A DNA stretch of 64,000 nucleotides from Gammaproteobacteria bacterium. GTDB lineage: Bacteria > Pseudomonadota > Gammaproteobacteria > SZUA-229. Of the stretch, positions 34,162 to 43,506 are shown piece by piece. Numbering within the stretch: the first letter of the stretch is position 1; each line of letters begins with the position of its first letter. The stretch spans positions 1 to 64,000 of the forward strand of contig JASBSR010000036.1 in the NCBI GenBank assembly GCA_030148865.1. Direction: 5' to 3'. Below the pieces are notes generated by a model. The model had not been told where the DNA came from. It did no database searches and worked only from the letters and a program-made list of their open reading frames with translations. The translations under genes were made by a program, and so were the position numbers.

Positions 34162-34965
34162 CTAATCAATCATACTGCCAATACGCTGCCAGCGGATACC
34201 GTCACTCCAGTGCATCCAGATCATGAATGCCTTGCCCACCAGATTTTCCTCGGGCACCGGCCCCCAGACCCGACTATCATTACTGTTATCCCGGTTATCA
34301 CCCATCGCAAAATACATGTGCTCCGGTACAATATACTCGCCTTCCAGACTATTCGGCCGCCCCGGCTTGAGCAGGATCAGATGCTTTCTGTCGAATAGAT
34401 TTTCGCGATATTCATTTGCATGGGGTTCGCCCGGGCCCTCATACGGGCCGACAAACTCGCGCTTGATAACCTTGCCATTTACATAGAGCACTTTATTGTA
34501 ATAGGCAATATGATCGCCCGGCAAACCGATAACCCGCTTAATATAGTCGAGCGAGGGGTCGCGCGGATAACGAAAGACCACGACATCGCCGCGTTTCGGC
34601 TCATTGGTTTCGATCACTTTTAAATTGAGGACTGGCAGGCGTATGCCATAGGCAAATTTATTCACCAGTATGAAATCGCCAATATACAACGAGGGCAGCA
34701 TCGACCCCGATGGAATCCGAAAAGGCTCAACCACAAAGCCGCGCAGCAAAAACACGATCAGCAGTACCGGGAAAAATGATTTGGCATATTCCACCAGCGC
34801 CGGTTCTTTACCGCCACGCCGCACCACCACACCCTGTGAAGTCTCAGTGCTGGCCTGTACCGGCGCCGCGCGTTTCGGTGCCAGCACCAGAATATCAAAC
34901 GCCCAGACAATGCCGGTGACCGCAACGCCAACGAATAGATAGAAAGAAAAATCGAATACCATCAT
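34162..34965 (-). CDS. lepB: Signal peptidase I
   Basis: A 267-residue inner-membrane protease that removes Sec signal peptides. Two N-terminal membrane spans (about 3-22 and 61-78) precede the periplasmic catalytic domain. The serine is in IPSGSMLPSLYIGD (about residue 92) and the lysine general base in DYIKRVIGLPGD (about 146); box E is YFAMGDNRDNSNDSR. It follows lepA by 3 bp in the usual lepA-lepB-rnc order. Confidence 0.97.
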   Translation of the reverse strand: MMVFDFSFYLFVGVAVTGIVWAFDILVLAPKRAAPVQASTETSQGVVVRRGGKEPALVEYAKSFFPVLLIVFLLRGFVVEPFRIPSGSMLPSLYIGDFILVNKFAYGIRLPVLNLKVIETNEPKRGDVVVFRYPRDPSLDYIKRVIGLPGDHIAYYNKVLYVNGKVIKREFVGPYEGPGEPHANEYRENLFDRKHLILLKPGRPNSLEGEYIVPEHMYFAMGDNRDNSNDSRVWGPVPEENLVGKAFMIWMHWSDGIRWQRIGSMID

Positions 34966-34968
34966 GCT

Positions 34969-36789
34969 TTACCCTTTATTGCTGCCACTATCGACTTTGA
35001 GCACGGCGAGGAATGCTTCCTGCGGGATTTCCACCTTACCAAACTGTTTCATACGTTTTTTGCCTTTTTTCTGCTTTTCCAGCAGCTTACGCTTGCGGCT
35101 GGCATCACCACCGTAACATTTTGCTGTGACATTTTTGCGCAGCGCCTTAACATTGGTGCGTGAAATAATATTGCGACCGATTGCCGCCTGGATCGCCACC
35201 TCGAACATCTGCCGTGGAATCAGCTCGCGCATTTTTTCGGTCACATCACGACCGCGGCGCTGGCTAAATTCACGATGCGCAATAATCGACAGGGCATCGA
35301 CGCGTTCACTGTTAATCAAAATATCAACCTTGACCAGATCAGCGGCCTGAAACCGTGCGAATTCATAGTCAAATGAGGCATAGCCGCGACTCACTGATTT
35401 TAGACGATCAAAAAAATCGAGCACAACTTCACTCAACGGCAGTTCGTAATTCAGTGATACCTGACTGCCCATGTATTGCATATTTTTCTGCACACCGCGC
35501 TTTTCTATACACAGCGCAATGACATTACCCAGATATTCCTGCGGCACCAGAATATTGGTGGTGATGATCGGTTCGCGAATTTCCTCGATAAAATTCGGTT
35601 CCGGTAGATCTGCCGGATTATGAATCTCGAACATCTCACCTTTGGTGTCCAGGATCTGATAGACCACGGTCGGCGCGGTGGTGATCAGGTCAAGATCGTA
35701 TTCGCGCTCGAGGCGCTCCTGAATAATCTCCATATGCAGCATACCGAGAAAACCGATGCGAAAACCCAGGCCAAGGGCTGAAGAGTTTTCCGGCTCATAT
35801 TTCAACGAAGCATCGTTCAGCGTGAGCTTGTCCAGCGAATCACGAAAATCGTTGTAATCATCTGCATTCACCGGAAACATGCCGGCGAATACCCGCGGCT
35901 GTACTTCCTTGAAGCCCGGCAGCGCAGAATCTGCTGGCTGGTCCACCAGAGTAATGGTATCGCCTACTTTTGCCGAGTCGATATCTTTCATGCTGGCAAT
36001 AATATAACCCACCTGGCCGGCGCTGAGTTCGGCAGTGTCGAGCCGTTTTGGGGTAAACACGCCCACCTTATCGACCAGAAACGCACGTTTGCTCGAGAAT
36101 ACCAGCATTTTTTGTTTTGGCCGGATGGCGCCGTGTTTAACCCGCACCAGAATAATCACACCAACATAGGGGTCGAACCAGGAGTCAATAATCAAGGCCT
36201 GCAACGGCGCGCTTAGATTGCCCTGCGGCGGGGGCACCAGCGCCACCAGCTGCTCGATCAGCTGATGCACACCAACCCCGGTCTTGGCGCTGACCCGACA
36301 GGCGTCTTTGGCAGCGATGCCGATAATTTCTTCAATTTCGTTGGCCACGCGCTCTGGATCAGAGGCTGGCAGATCAATTTTGTTGAGCACCGGGATCACT
36401 TCCAGTCCCTGTTCGATCGCGGTGTAACAATTTGCCACTGACTGCGCTTCCACGCCCTGCGAAGCATCAACGATTAATAGCGCACCCTCACAGGCTGCCA
36501 GTGAGCGTGAAACCTCGTAGGAAAAATCGACATGGCCGGGAGTATCAATGAAGTTCAGCTGGTAGGTAAGGCCATCGTCAGCTTTGTAGTTCAGTGTGAC
36601 GCTTTGCGCCTTGATGGTAATGCCGCGCTCGCGTTCGATGTCCATCGAATCCAGCACCTGCTCCTGCATTTCACGCTGACTCAGGCCTTCGCAGGTCTGG
36701 ATCAGGCGGTCGGCGAGCGTCGATTTACCATGATCAATGTGGGCAATAATCGAGAAATTGCGAATCTGTTGCATCGCCGCATCAGTCAT
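34969..36789 (-). CDS. lepA: Elongation factor 4
   Basis: A 606-residue ribosome-bound GTPase. G1 is [14 protein letters not shown]2/G3 include [11 protein letters not shown] and DTPGHVDF, and G4 is NKIDLP. The EF-G-like domains and the unique LepA C-terminal domain ([46 protein letters not shown]) are intact. It influences translation initiation and ribosome back-translocation. It overlaps the upstream glutaredoxin-like gene by 8 bp. Confidence 0.97.
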   Translation of the reverse strand: MTDAAMQQIRNFSIIAHIDHGKSTLADRLIQTCEGLSQREMQEQVLDSMDIERERGITIKAQSVTLNYKADDGLTYQLNFIDTPGHVDFSYEVSRSLAACEGALLIVDASQGVEAQSVANCYTAIEQGLEVIPVLNKIDLPASDPERVANEIEEIIGIAAKDACRVSAKTGVGVHQLIEQLVALVPPPQGNLSAPLQALIIDSWFDPYVGVIILVRVKHGAIRPKQKMLVFSSKRAFLVDKVGVFTPKRLDTAELSAGQVGYIIASMKDIDSAKVGDTITLVDQPADSALPGFKEVQPRVFAGMFPVNADDYNDFRDSLDKLTLNDASLKYEPENSSALGLGFRIGFLGMLHMEIIQERLEREYDLDLITTAPTVVYQILDTKGEMFEIHNPADLPEPNFIEEIREPIITTNILVPQEYLGNVIALCIEKRGVQKNMQYMGSQVSLNYELPLSEVVLDFFDRLKSVSRGYASFDYEFARFQAADLVKVDILINSERVDALSIIAHREFSQRRGRDVTEKMRELIPRQMFEVAIQAAIGRNIISRTNVKALRKNVTAKCYGGDASRKRKLLEKQKKGKKRMKQFGKVEIPQEAFLAVLKVDSGSNKG

Positions 36790-37033
36790 GAGTATGTTCG
36801 CTCAGCGCCTGCTGCAGGGCCTGTAGGTCGAGAAAATATTCGCAAATTAGTGTCTCTGCCAGCATTAACACCGGCACCCGGTTACCGTAGCCGGTGACCA
36901 GGCTGGCGTCCTCGTCGATATCAATCGCTTCCACTGTAAAATGCAAACGCCCCGCCTGCTCCGCCAACGCCTGGGCCATATCCTCACACAAATGACAACC
37001 GGTTCGGGTATAGAGCTTCAACTGTACAGCCAT
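36782..37033 (-). CDS. Glutaredoxin-family protein
   Basis: An 83-residue thioredoxin-fold protein starting [27 protein letters not shown] is the redox-active CxxC pair and VPVLML contains the cis-proline. It belongs to the short glutaredoxin-like group (DUF836) that is often found between rseC and lepA. The track adds 18 residues upstream; the ATG with AAAGG before it was preferred. Substrate unknown; probably a cytosolic thiol-disulfide protein. Confidence 0.85.
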   Translation of the reverse strand: MAVQLKLYTRTGCHLCEDMAQALAEQAGRLHFTVEAIDIDEDASLVTGYGNRVPVLMLAETLICEYFLDLQALQQALSEHTHD

Positions 37034-37072
37034 TGATGGATTTACCTTTGATATTCGATCGAGATGGAAGAC

Positions 37073-37095
37073 AAAAAAAACCGGCAATCGCCGGT
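37073..37095 (-). terminator. Terminator after rseC
   Basis: On the minus strand ACCGGCGATTGCCGGT is followed by TTTTTTTT. It lies between the rseC stop and the glutaredoxin-like gene and separates the sigma-E operon from the lepA operon. Confidence 0.85.
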
Positions 37096-37133
37096 GTCGG
37101 TCACGGTTTAGCTGCGAGCCGCCGCGCGAGATT

Positions 37134-37613
37134 TTAGCATGTTCCAGCGCGCTGTGGCCTGACCGCCGGGAGTTTCTTGCGCAGCGCCACCGGTATCAAC
37201 TGGCGCTGACTATCACCACCTGCCAGTCGACGTCGTACTGCCAGCACCGACAGCCCCAGCCCGACAAGCCCGGAAACAGCAATCAGCAAATCTCGCGCCG
37301 CCAGCTGGGGTTCGAGCGCAGCATCCGCAAACAGCGCTGCGAACAGCATACTGAGCAAAGGAAAAAGATACACCAGGATTGAGCCGCGTAACATCGCCAC
37401 TTCGGATAAACCAACAACGATCTCGTCACCGACACTGGCACCCAGCGTGTTGCTGATGGTGAAGCGTGTCATTTTGCGTGCCACGTGTTCGGATAACAGC
37501 GATGTTCCACAACCTTTTTTTGCACTGCAGCTTTGACAGGATGTTTTTATTTCGGCTTCCAGCACCAGCTGCCCGCCCCTGACCTCGATGACCCGAGCAG
37601 TTTCTTCAATCAT
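37134..37613 (-). CDS. rseC: Sigma-E regulator / SoxR-reducing protein RseC (MucC)
   Basis: A 159-residue inner-membrane protein. It begins MIEETARVIEVRGGQLVLEAEIKTSCQSCSAKKGCG; the cysteine cluster CQSCSAKKGC is the family mark and may hold a metal or FeS site. Two membrane spans follow (LVYLFPLLSMLFAALFADAAL and LLIAVSGLVGLGLSVLAV). The track start lies 25 codons upstream inside rseB; this ATG overlaps the rseB stop by 8 bp. Last gene of the rpoE operon. Confidence 0.92.
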   Translation of the reverse strand: MIEETARVIEVRGGQLVLEAEIKTSCQSCSAKKGCGTSLLSEHVARKMTRFTISNTLGASVGDEIVVGLSEVAMLRGSILVYLFPLLSMLFAALFADAALEPQLAARDLLIAVSGLVGLGLSVLAVRRRLAGGDSQRQLIPVALRKKLPAVRPQRAGTC

Positions 37614-38634
37614 TACCGGAACTGGCGGCTGGGGTGCTACGGTGGGTACTCTGAGCGATTTGCAGTATGGTCGAGGCAGGCACTTCACCCATCACGGTGA
37701 GGTAGTGATTACCAACTTTCATACCATACGCGTTCAGCGCCCCCATAGAGGAAGTGCCTTCGAGATGATGATAACTGCTTTCATCCGGCTCGATAAATAC
37801 AGACACCGATGCCAGACCATCTGTGTATAACAAATGTAAAGACTCCTGTTCATCACCCGCACGCTGCGTGCTTTGCGTTAGCATAAATCCTTCCGGCAGC
37901 TGCGACACTGTCCAGTCACTGTGGTCAGTTGCATTGCGATTCGAATCGAGTTTACGCAGGGTGTAACCATCGTGTTCCGGGGGTACAAACGCAGCTTTCG
38001 GCATGGTCTCCAGATAGGTCATGGAGGTAAACATCATTTGCTCGATAACCGAGCCAGTTTCATTGAGCAAATCACACTTGAGCAGAACACCGGTGCTATC
38101 ATCGATCCAGTAACGATACCCATAGCGAAAATTATCATTTGGCCGGACATCGATCACAACGGTGTTACGGTTCGCAATTCGGTCGTTCGCCAGCTGCTGA
38201 ATTTGATAATAGCGGCTGAGTTTATCCAGGTTGTCAGGCAGGTTGGGATGCAGCGAAGTTTTGTTGTGTGCCCGACTCACGGTCATTAACTTACGTTCGG
38301 GATAAAACGACATAACTTCATCATTGTTGCGCACAATCTTGCGACTTTCGCCATTAAGCGCTTCCAGACTTTCCCAGACACCGCGCTCATCAACACCGTG
38401 TTCGACGCGCATCGACATTAAATCATCCGACTTTCGCAGAATAAACACACCCTGATAATTGAATTCCTGTTCAGCCGCTGCCATTTTTTTTAGCACGCTG
38501 GAAATATCGTCACCAGCGATAGCCGCAGCACTATAAACAAACAGACCCAGCAAAGCGCCGCTAAGGCTGCTTGCCGGGTCTGGAAGACGAAACCCCTGTG
38601 ACAGGAACTTGAACGAGGAGGACGCCACCTGCAC
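37606..38634 (-). CDS. rseB: Sigma-E regulator RseB (MucB)
   Basis: A 342-residue periplasmic protein with signal peptide and the RseB two-domain fold: LolA-like N-domain (about 42-215, VFILRKSDDLMSMRVEHG) and C-terminal domain (about 235-335, DWTVSQLPEGFMLTQS). It binds anti-sigma factor RseA and protects it from DegS until off-pathway LPS or lipid signals are sensed. GTG start as in the track. It follows rseA by 8 bp. Confidence 0.93.
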   Translation of the reverse strand: MQVASSSFKFLSQGFRLPDPASSLSGALLGLFVYSAAAIAGDDISSVLKKMAAAEQEFNYQGVFILRKSDDLMSMRVEHGVDERGVWESLEALNGESRKIVRNNDEVMSFYPERKLMTVSRAHNKTSLHPNLPDNLDKLSRYYQIQQLANDRIANRNTVVIDVRPNDNFRYGYRYWIDDSTGVLLKCDLLNETGSVIEQMMFTSMTYLETMPKAAFVPPEHDGYTLRKLDSNRNATDHSDWTVSQLPEGFMLTQSTQRAGDEQESLHLLYTDGLASVSVFIEPDESSYHHLEGTSSMGALNAYGMKVGNHYLTVMGEVPASTILQIAQSTHRSTPAASSGND

Positions 38635-38642
38635 GACAAAAA

Positions 38643-39191
38643 CTAGTTTCTGGATTCGTAGGTGACAGCCCGCGCGTAAGGCATTCTGCTTTGTACAGCA
38701 TCCTGTGCGGCAAACTCTGAATGCGCTTTAAGGTAGCTATCCAGATTGGCCGAAGGTTGAATCTCGTTGCTCACCGGACGCACCGCCAGTATTTGTGGTG
38801 ACAGGATTGCGGGGCTTTGCTCGGCGACCACGGCAGTCGCATTCGGCGGCTGCTGATCGCTCAAACTCACCACCATCACGACTGCGACCAGCGCTGCCAT
38901 CGCCAGCCCGGCCACTGGACGGAACCAGGAAACGCCGAACCAGCCAGGGGAGCGACTCGCCGCCTGCGGCGCGCTCGGCGCAGGGCTGGCTTCCTGTAAA
39001 ATGGCAACTCGTACCTGATCGCTGATATCGATCATTTCAACCGCCTCACCACGCAAAGTGGAAGAAATCATCTGATAACGACTGGTGGTCGAAAATTCTG
39101 TGGCTTCCAGATCGGGCTCTAAACGACGAATTTCTTCGCCGCTGAGTTCACCATCCAGGAGGGCCGATATATGTTGTTTGTATTCACTCAT
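38643..39191 (-). CDS. rseA: Anti-sigma-E factor RseA (MucA)
   Basis: A 182-residue single-span anti-sigma factor. The N-terminal cytoplasmic sigma-binding domain begins YKQHISALLDGELSGEEI; the membrane span is PVAGLAMAALVAVVMVVSLS (about 91-110); the periplasmic tail would bind RseB and be cut by DegS. Sequence beyond the N-domain is poorly conserved as usual. Second gene of rpoE-rseA-rseB-rseC. Confidence 0.92.
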   Translation of the reverse strand: MSEYKQHISALLDGELSGEEIRRLEPDLEATEFSTTSRYQMISSTLRGEAVEMIDISDQVRVAILQEASPAPSAPQAASRSPGWFGVSWFRPVAGLAMAALVAVVMVVSLSDQQPPNATAVVAEQSPAILSPQILAVRPVSNEIQPSANLDSYLKAHSEFAAQDAVQSRMPYARAVTYESRN

Positions 39192-39235
39192 AACGTTAAC
39201 TCTTAAGGCATTTAGCCTAAATCAGTCTGAAAATC

Positions 39236-39844
39236 CTAGTTGTGGGCTCCCTCAACACTATGACTGCCCGCATCAAGTAAAGGTTCCAGTTTGCCATCAA
39301 TCGCTTCACGGGCACGAAAAATGCGCGAACGCACAGTGCCGATTGGACAATCCATGACCTGAGCGATTTCTTCGTAACTGAGACCTTCCATTTCTCGCAG
39401 AGTAATCGCCTCGCGTAAATCGGGCGGCAAATCATCCACTGCACGATTCACCGTAATCTTAATTTCATTTGCCAGCAATTCGCGTTCCGGAGTGGCGTAT
39501 TCTTTCAGCCACTCACTGGCACCGTAATCTTCCGCATCCTGCACTTCGATGCTGTTGGCGGGATTTTTGCGACCCATGGCCACCAGATGATTTTTCGCGG
39601 TATTGATCGCAATCCGGTAAATCCAGGTATAAAACGCGCTGTCACCACGGAAGTTACCCAGCGCGCGGTAGGCCTTGATGAAGGTTTCCTGGGCGACATC
39701 AGGCACGTCCGCGGGATTACGCACGAATCTTGAAATCAGTTTGGCGAGACGCGATTGGTATTTGAGTACCAGCAGATCAAATGCTTTTTTATCGCCTTGT
39801 TGTACGCGCTCTACCAGCGCCTGATCGTTTTCACGGTCGCCCAT
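39236..39844 (-). CDS. rpoE: RNA polymerase sigma-E factor (RpoE/AlgU)
   Basis: A 202-residue ECF sigma factor for envelope stress. It begins MGDRENDQALVERVQQGDKKAFDLL; region 2 has FVRNPADVPDVAQETFIKAYRAL and region 4 ends with GLSYEEIAQVMDCPIGTVRSRIFRAREAI. The track starts at a TTG six codons upstream, which overlaps the Shine-Dalgarno (GGAGG), so the ATG was chosen. Preceded by a sigma-E-type promoter; divergent from nadB, the classical gammaproteobacterial layout. Confidence 0.97.
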   Translation of the reverse strand: MGDRENDQALVERVQQGDKKAFDLLVLKYQSRLAKLISRFVRNPADVPDVAQETFIKAYRALGNFRGDSAFYTWIYRIAINTAKNHLVAMGRKNPANSIEVQDAEDYGASEWLKEYATPERELLANEIKITVNRAVDDLPPDLREAITLREMEGLSYEEIAQVMDCPIGTVRSRIFRAREAIDGKLEPLLDAGSHSVEGAHN

Positions 39845-39883
39845 CCAGGCCTTTCCTCCCAAGACGTTCCATCGCCTGCTTGT

Positions 39884-39910
39884 TGTGACACAGGGTTATG
39901 ACTTAAGTTC
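39884..39910 (-). promoter_or_regulatory. Sigma-E-type promoter of rpoE
   Basis: On the minus strand GAACTT is followed after 16 bp by TCACA, close to the sigma-E/AlgU consensus GAACTT-N16/17-TCTGA (perfect -35, -10 with two changes). It lies about 40 bp before the rpoE ATG and suggests autoregulation. Confidence 0.75.
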
Positions 39911-39995
39911 TCATGCTAAAACATGCATTTGGACGTCAATCGTCGTAAAATCGATGCCTTCTAAAACGCGACAAGATACCTGATTCGTACAGATA

Positions 39996-41645
39996 ATGAC
40001 AGTAGCTCATCAACATGATGTTCTGATCATCGGCGGCGGTGCCGCCGGTCTCAGTCTTGCCCTGCGTCTCGCCGATCACGCTTCGCGCGCGGCTTCGATC
40101 GCTATTATAACCAAAGGCCCGCTCAATGATGGCAGCACGTACTACGCACAGGGCGGAATTTCCGCTGTACTCAGTACTGAGGACTCCTTTGAAGCACATA
40201 TCGAGGACACACTAAAAGCGGGTGCCGGCCTGTGCAACGCTGAAACTGCAGAATTCACCGTGCGCCGTGCACCGCGCAGCATTCGATGGCTGCAGGAGCT
40301 GGGAGTTCCCTTCAGCAGTGAAACTCTTCCCGGCGGCACACGCGAGCTGCATCTCACTCGTGAAGGCGGCCATAGCCACCGGCGCGTAATTCATGCCGCC
40401 GACGCCACCGGCCGGGCATTATCAGACACACTGCTGAATCATGCGCGGCATCATAAATCGATCCAGTTCTTCGAGCAACACATTGTCGTCGATCTGGTCA
40501 CCGGCGAAAAACAGGGGCTGGAGCACAATCGCTGCATCGGTGCCTATGTGCTCAACAAAAAAACCGGCCATGTCGAAAGCTTCAACGCCAGCGCGGTGGT
40601 GCTCGCCACTGGTGGTGCCAGCAAGGTGTATCTTTACACCAGCAATCCGGATGGCGCAACTGGAGATGGCATCGCTATGGCCTGGCGTGCGGGCTGCCGA
40701 GTGAGTAATCTGGAATTCAATCAATTTCATCCCACCTGTTTGTATCACCCCGAGGCAAAATCGTTTTTGATCAGCGAAGCGGTGCGCGGTGAAGGCGGTA
40801 GATTATTATTACCCGACGGTGAACGCTTCATGCAGCGCTTCGACGAGCGCGGCGAACTGGCACCGCGTGACATCGTCGCCCGCGCCATTGACCACGAGAT
40901 GAAACGCCTCGGCGCGCCCTGCGTCTATCTCGATATCAGTCATCGCTCGGCGGCGTTCATCGCCTCGCATTTCCCTACCATACACGCGCGCTGTCTCGGT
41001 CTGGGGCTCGACATGACCAAACAGCCGATTCCAGTGGTGCCCGCCGCGCATTACACCTGCGGCGGCATACTCACCGATCTCGATGGCCAGACCGATATCG
41101 ACGCGTTATATGCCATCGGCGAAACCGCGCACACCGGTTTGCACGGGGCCAATCGCATGGCGAGTAACTCCCTGCTAGAGTGTCTGGTGTTTGCCGAAGC
41201 GGCCGGTGAAAAAATCATTCATCAGCTAAAAACGCTGAACGAAAAACACCCGATTAAACCCTGGGATGAAAGCCGGGTCACCGATTCCGATGAAGAAGTG
41301 GTGGTCTCACACAACTGGGATGAGCTGCGTCGGTTCATGTGGGACTATGTCGGCATCGTGCGCAGTAACAAACGCCTGGAACGTGCGCTGCGCCGGATTC
41401 AATTACTCGAGCACGAAATCCACGAGTACTACAGCAACTTCCGTATCACCAATGACCTGCTCGAACTGCGTAACCTGGTGCAGGTGGCCGAATTAATTGT
41501 GCGCTGCGCGATGCAGCGTAAGGAAAGTCGCGGCCTGCATTTTTCGCTGGACTATCCACAGGCAGATACCAGCAGCCATGCGAGCAATACTGTACTGACA
41601 CCAGAAAAAACTCCGAACAAAGACCGCATTACAGTTGTCAGATAA
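39996..41645 (+). CDS. nadB: L-aspartate oxidase
   Basis: A 549-residue flavoprotein that oxidises L-aspartate to iminoaspartate, the first step of NAD synthesis. FAD-binding [20 protein letters not shown] at the N-terminus, [40 protein letters not shown] and [24 protein letters not shown] (substrate and FAD sites) are intact. It can use O2 or fumarate, so works anaerobically too. Divergent from rpoE; nadA and nadC are not in the window. Confidence 0.97.
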   Translation: MTVAHQHDVLIIGGGAAGLSLALRLADHASRAASIAIITKGPLNDGSTYYAQGGISAVLSTEDSFEAHIEDTLKAGAGLCNAETAEFTVRRAPRSIRWLQELGVPFSSETLPGGTRELHLTREGGHSHRRVIHAADATGRALSDTLLNHARHHKSIQFFEQHIVVDLVTGEKQGLEHNRCIGAYVLNKKTGHVESFNASAVVLATGGASKVYLYTSNPDGATGDGIAMAWRAGCRVSNLEFNQFHPTCLYHPEAKSFLISEAVRGEGGRLLLPDGERFMQRFDERGELAPRDIVARAIDHEMKRLGAPCVYLDISHRSAAFIASHFPTIHARCLGLGLDMTKQPIPVVPAAHYTCGGILTDLDGQTDIDALYAIGETAHTGLHGANRMASNSLLECLVFAEAAGEKIIHQLKTLNEKHPIKPWDESRVTDSDEEVVVSHNWDELRRFMWDYVGIVRSNKRLERALRRIQLLEHEIHEYYSNFRITNDLLELRNLVQVAELIVRCAMQRKESRGLHFSLDYPQADTSSHASNTVLTPEKTPNKDRITVVR

Positions 41646-41650
41646 GTCCT

Positions 41651-42463
41651 ATGTCAGAATTTGCATACTTCATCGAACCGGATGAGCTCGAACTGCTACG
41701 TCAGCAAAAAGATGTTTTAATTGTTGACCTTTCATCTGCGTCACAATATATCGCAGGGCATGTTCCGGAAGCTCATTACTTACCATACCCATTAATTGTG
41801 CGCGCCCAAAACCCGGTCATGGGTCTGTTACCCGAAGCCGAGGTATTCTCTCGCCTGCTCGCTAATCTTGGTGCCACCCCAGACAGCTACATCATCGCCT
41901 ATGATGATGAAGGCGGTGGCTGCGCGGCACGTTTTTTGTGGACCCTGCACGTCTTCGGTCATCGCAGAGCTTCGCTGCTCAACGGCGGTATCATCAGCTG
42001 GACGAATGAGCACCACGAGACCTCATCGCTACCACCACTGAACAACACAGGCAGCGACTACCGCCTGCGTCCCGGCGGCGATGCCAGTATCGATGCGGAC
42101 AGTATTCTGCAAAAACTCGATAACAATACCACTGCTCTACTCGATGCACGTTCACCTGCGGAATATTCGGGGCAGAAAAAATTTGCCGCCAAAGCCGGCC
42201 ACATACCTGGTGCCATCAATTATGAATGGAGCGAGGCGATGGATAAAAACCGGAATATGCGATTATTGCCCGACGAGCAGATTCAACGCCGGCTCGACGC
42301 GCTCGGCTTCAGTCAGGACAAAGAAATCATCTGCTACTGCCAGTCGCATCATCGCTCAGCCTATGTCTGGGCGGTGTTGAAACAGCTCGGTTATGGCAAC
42401 GTCAAAGGCTATCCCGGCTCCTGGTCTGACTGGGGAAATCGCCCCGACACCCCGGTTGCCTAG
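41651..42463 (+). CDS. rhdA: Tandem-domain thiosulfate sulfurtransferase (rhodanese, RhdA-type)
   Basis: A 270-residue protein of two rhodanese domains: inactive N-domain (about 8-125) and catalytic C-domain (about 145-265). The active loop is CQSHHRS, very close to CQTHHRS of Azotobacter RhdA, with the persulfide cysteine at about 230. It transfers sulfane sulfur from thiosulfate to cyanide or other thiols. It lies 5 bp after nadB; NadA, another FeS enzyme of that pathway, needs sulfur, but a link is only speculative. In this window it could also use thiosulfate made by Ttr. Confidence 0.88.
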   Translation: MSEFAYFIEPDELELLRQQKDVLIVDLSSASQYIAGHVPEAHYLPYPLIVRAQNPVMGLLPEAEVFSRLLANLGATPDSYIIAYDDEGGGCAARFLWTLHVFGHRRASLLNGGIISWTNEHHETSSLPPLNNTGSDYRLRPGGDASIDADSILQKLDNNTTALLDARSPAEYSGQKKFAAKAGHIPGAINYEWSEAMDKNRNMRLLPDEQIQRRLDALGFSQDKEIICYCQSHHRSAYVWAVLKQLGYGNVKGYPGSWSDWGNRPDTPVA

Positions 42464-42543
42464 CGCTTCCTCACAGAGTATCAGCGACTCCGACTGAAAC
42501 CGCCGGCATGGCCGATACGGCCGGGTTTGCCTGCATCTTTCTA

Positions 42544-42558
42544 ATAGCTAAATACTAT
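42544..42558. promoter_or_regulatory. OxyR-like half-site pair upstream of the peroxiredoxin gene
   Basis: ATAGCTAAATACTAT fits the ATAG-N7-CTAT core of OxyR sites. It is 116-130 bp upstream of the peroxiredoxin-glutaredoxin start. The second half-site pair expected for a full OxyR tetramer is not clear. Confidence 0.4.
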
Positions 42559-42673
42559 CGTCGTAATTAAATCAAACGATTTTATTTATCGACACAGTAA
42601 TCCCATACTATCCCTGTCAACAAAAACACGCGCGGACTCTGTCCGGACGCATGAACCGTTACAGGAGATAAAC

Positions 42674-43423
42674 ATGTTAGAAAATAGAGAAGGTCAAACT
42701 GTCCCGGCAGTGGTATTTCGTACCCGGCGGGACCATGAATGGGTCGATGTCAGCAGCGACCAGATATTTAAAGGCCGCACTGTGGTGGTATTTGCTCTGC
42801 CCGGAGCATTCACCCCAACCTGTTCCTCGACACACGTGCCGCGTTATAACCAGCTGACGCCGGTGCTGAAACAAAACGGTGTCGACGAAGTTATTTGTAT
42901 CTCAGTGAATGATGCCTTCGTCATGAATCAATGGCGTACTGAACAAAACGCCCATAATCTGACTTTTCTACCCGACGGCAATGGCGACTTCAGTCGTGGC
43001 ATGGGTATGCTGGTAGCAAAAAATGATCTCGGTTTTGGTAATCGCTCATGGCGCTACTCGATGCTGGTGAAAGATGGCGTGATTGAAAAAATGTTCATCG
43101 AGGCTAATGTCCCTGGTGATCCTTTCGAAGTCTCGGATGCTGACACCATGCTGGAGTACATCGCACCCAATGCCAGTAAACCACTCGATATTACTGTGTT
43201 TACCCGCGAAGGCTGCGAATACTGCGCACGTGTCAAAGACACACTGAATGACGCTGGTATCAAATATGAAGAACTGGTATTGAATCGCGATTACAGTGAA
43301 GCCACCCTGCGCGCAGTATCAACCACAGCAACTGTACCTCAGGTATTCATCAATGGTGAACACATCGGTGGCGCAGAGGCACTGCAGACTTATATGCTCA
43401 ATCAACCCGGTAAAGCGGCTTAA
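42674..43423 (+). CDS. Hybrid peroxiredoxin-glutaredoxin
   Basis: A 249-residue fusion: Prx5-type peroxiredoxin (about 1-160) with peroxidatic cysteine in [14 protein letters not shown], then a glutaredoxin domain (about 170-245) with CEYC and [14 protein letters not shown]. It reduces hydrogen peroxide and organic peroxides with electrons from glutathione, the glutaredoxin domain serving as built-in reductant. AGGAG precedes the ATG. The next gene is glutathione reductase, so enzyme and its electron source are adjacent, an arrangement that supports function. Confidence 0.95.
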   Translation: MLENREGQTVPAVVFRTRRDHEWVDVSSDQIFKGRTVVVFALPGAFTPTCSSTHVPRYNQLTPVLKQNGVDEVICISVNDAFVMNQWRTEQNAHNLTFLPDGNGDFSRGMGMLVAKNDLGFGNRSWRYSMLVKDGVIEKMFIEANVPGDPFEVSDADTMLEYIAPNASKPLDITVFTREGCEYCARVKDTLNDAGIKYEELVLNRDYSEATLRAVSTTATVPQVFINGEHIGGAEALQTYMLNQPGKAA

Positions 43424-43432
43424 CTCGACCGG

Positions 43433-43459
43433 GCGGCCACCCTGGAACAGGGTGGCCGC
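43433..43459. terminator. Strong intercistronic hairpin between the peroxiredoxin and gor genes
   Basis: GCGGCCACCCTG-gaa-CAGGGTGGCCGC is a perfect 12-bp stem with a three-base loop. There is no T run after it, so it may be a processing or mRNA-stability element rather than a full terminator, adjusting the ratio of the two gene products. Confidence 0.7.
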
Positions 43460-43506
43460 AGTAATACACATCGAATTCACCTGAAAATGGTCACGAGGAA
43501 ATAATA

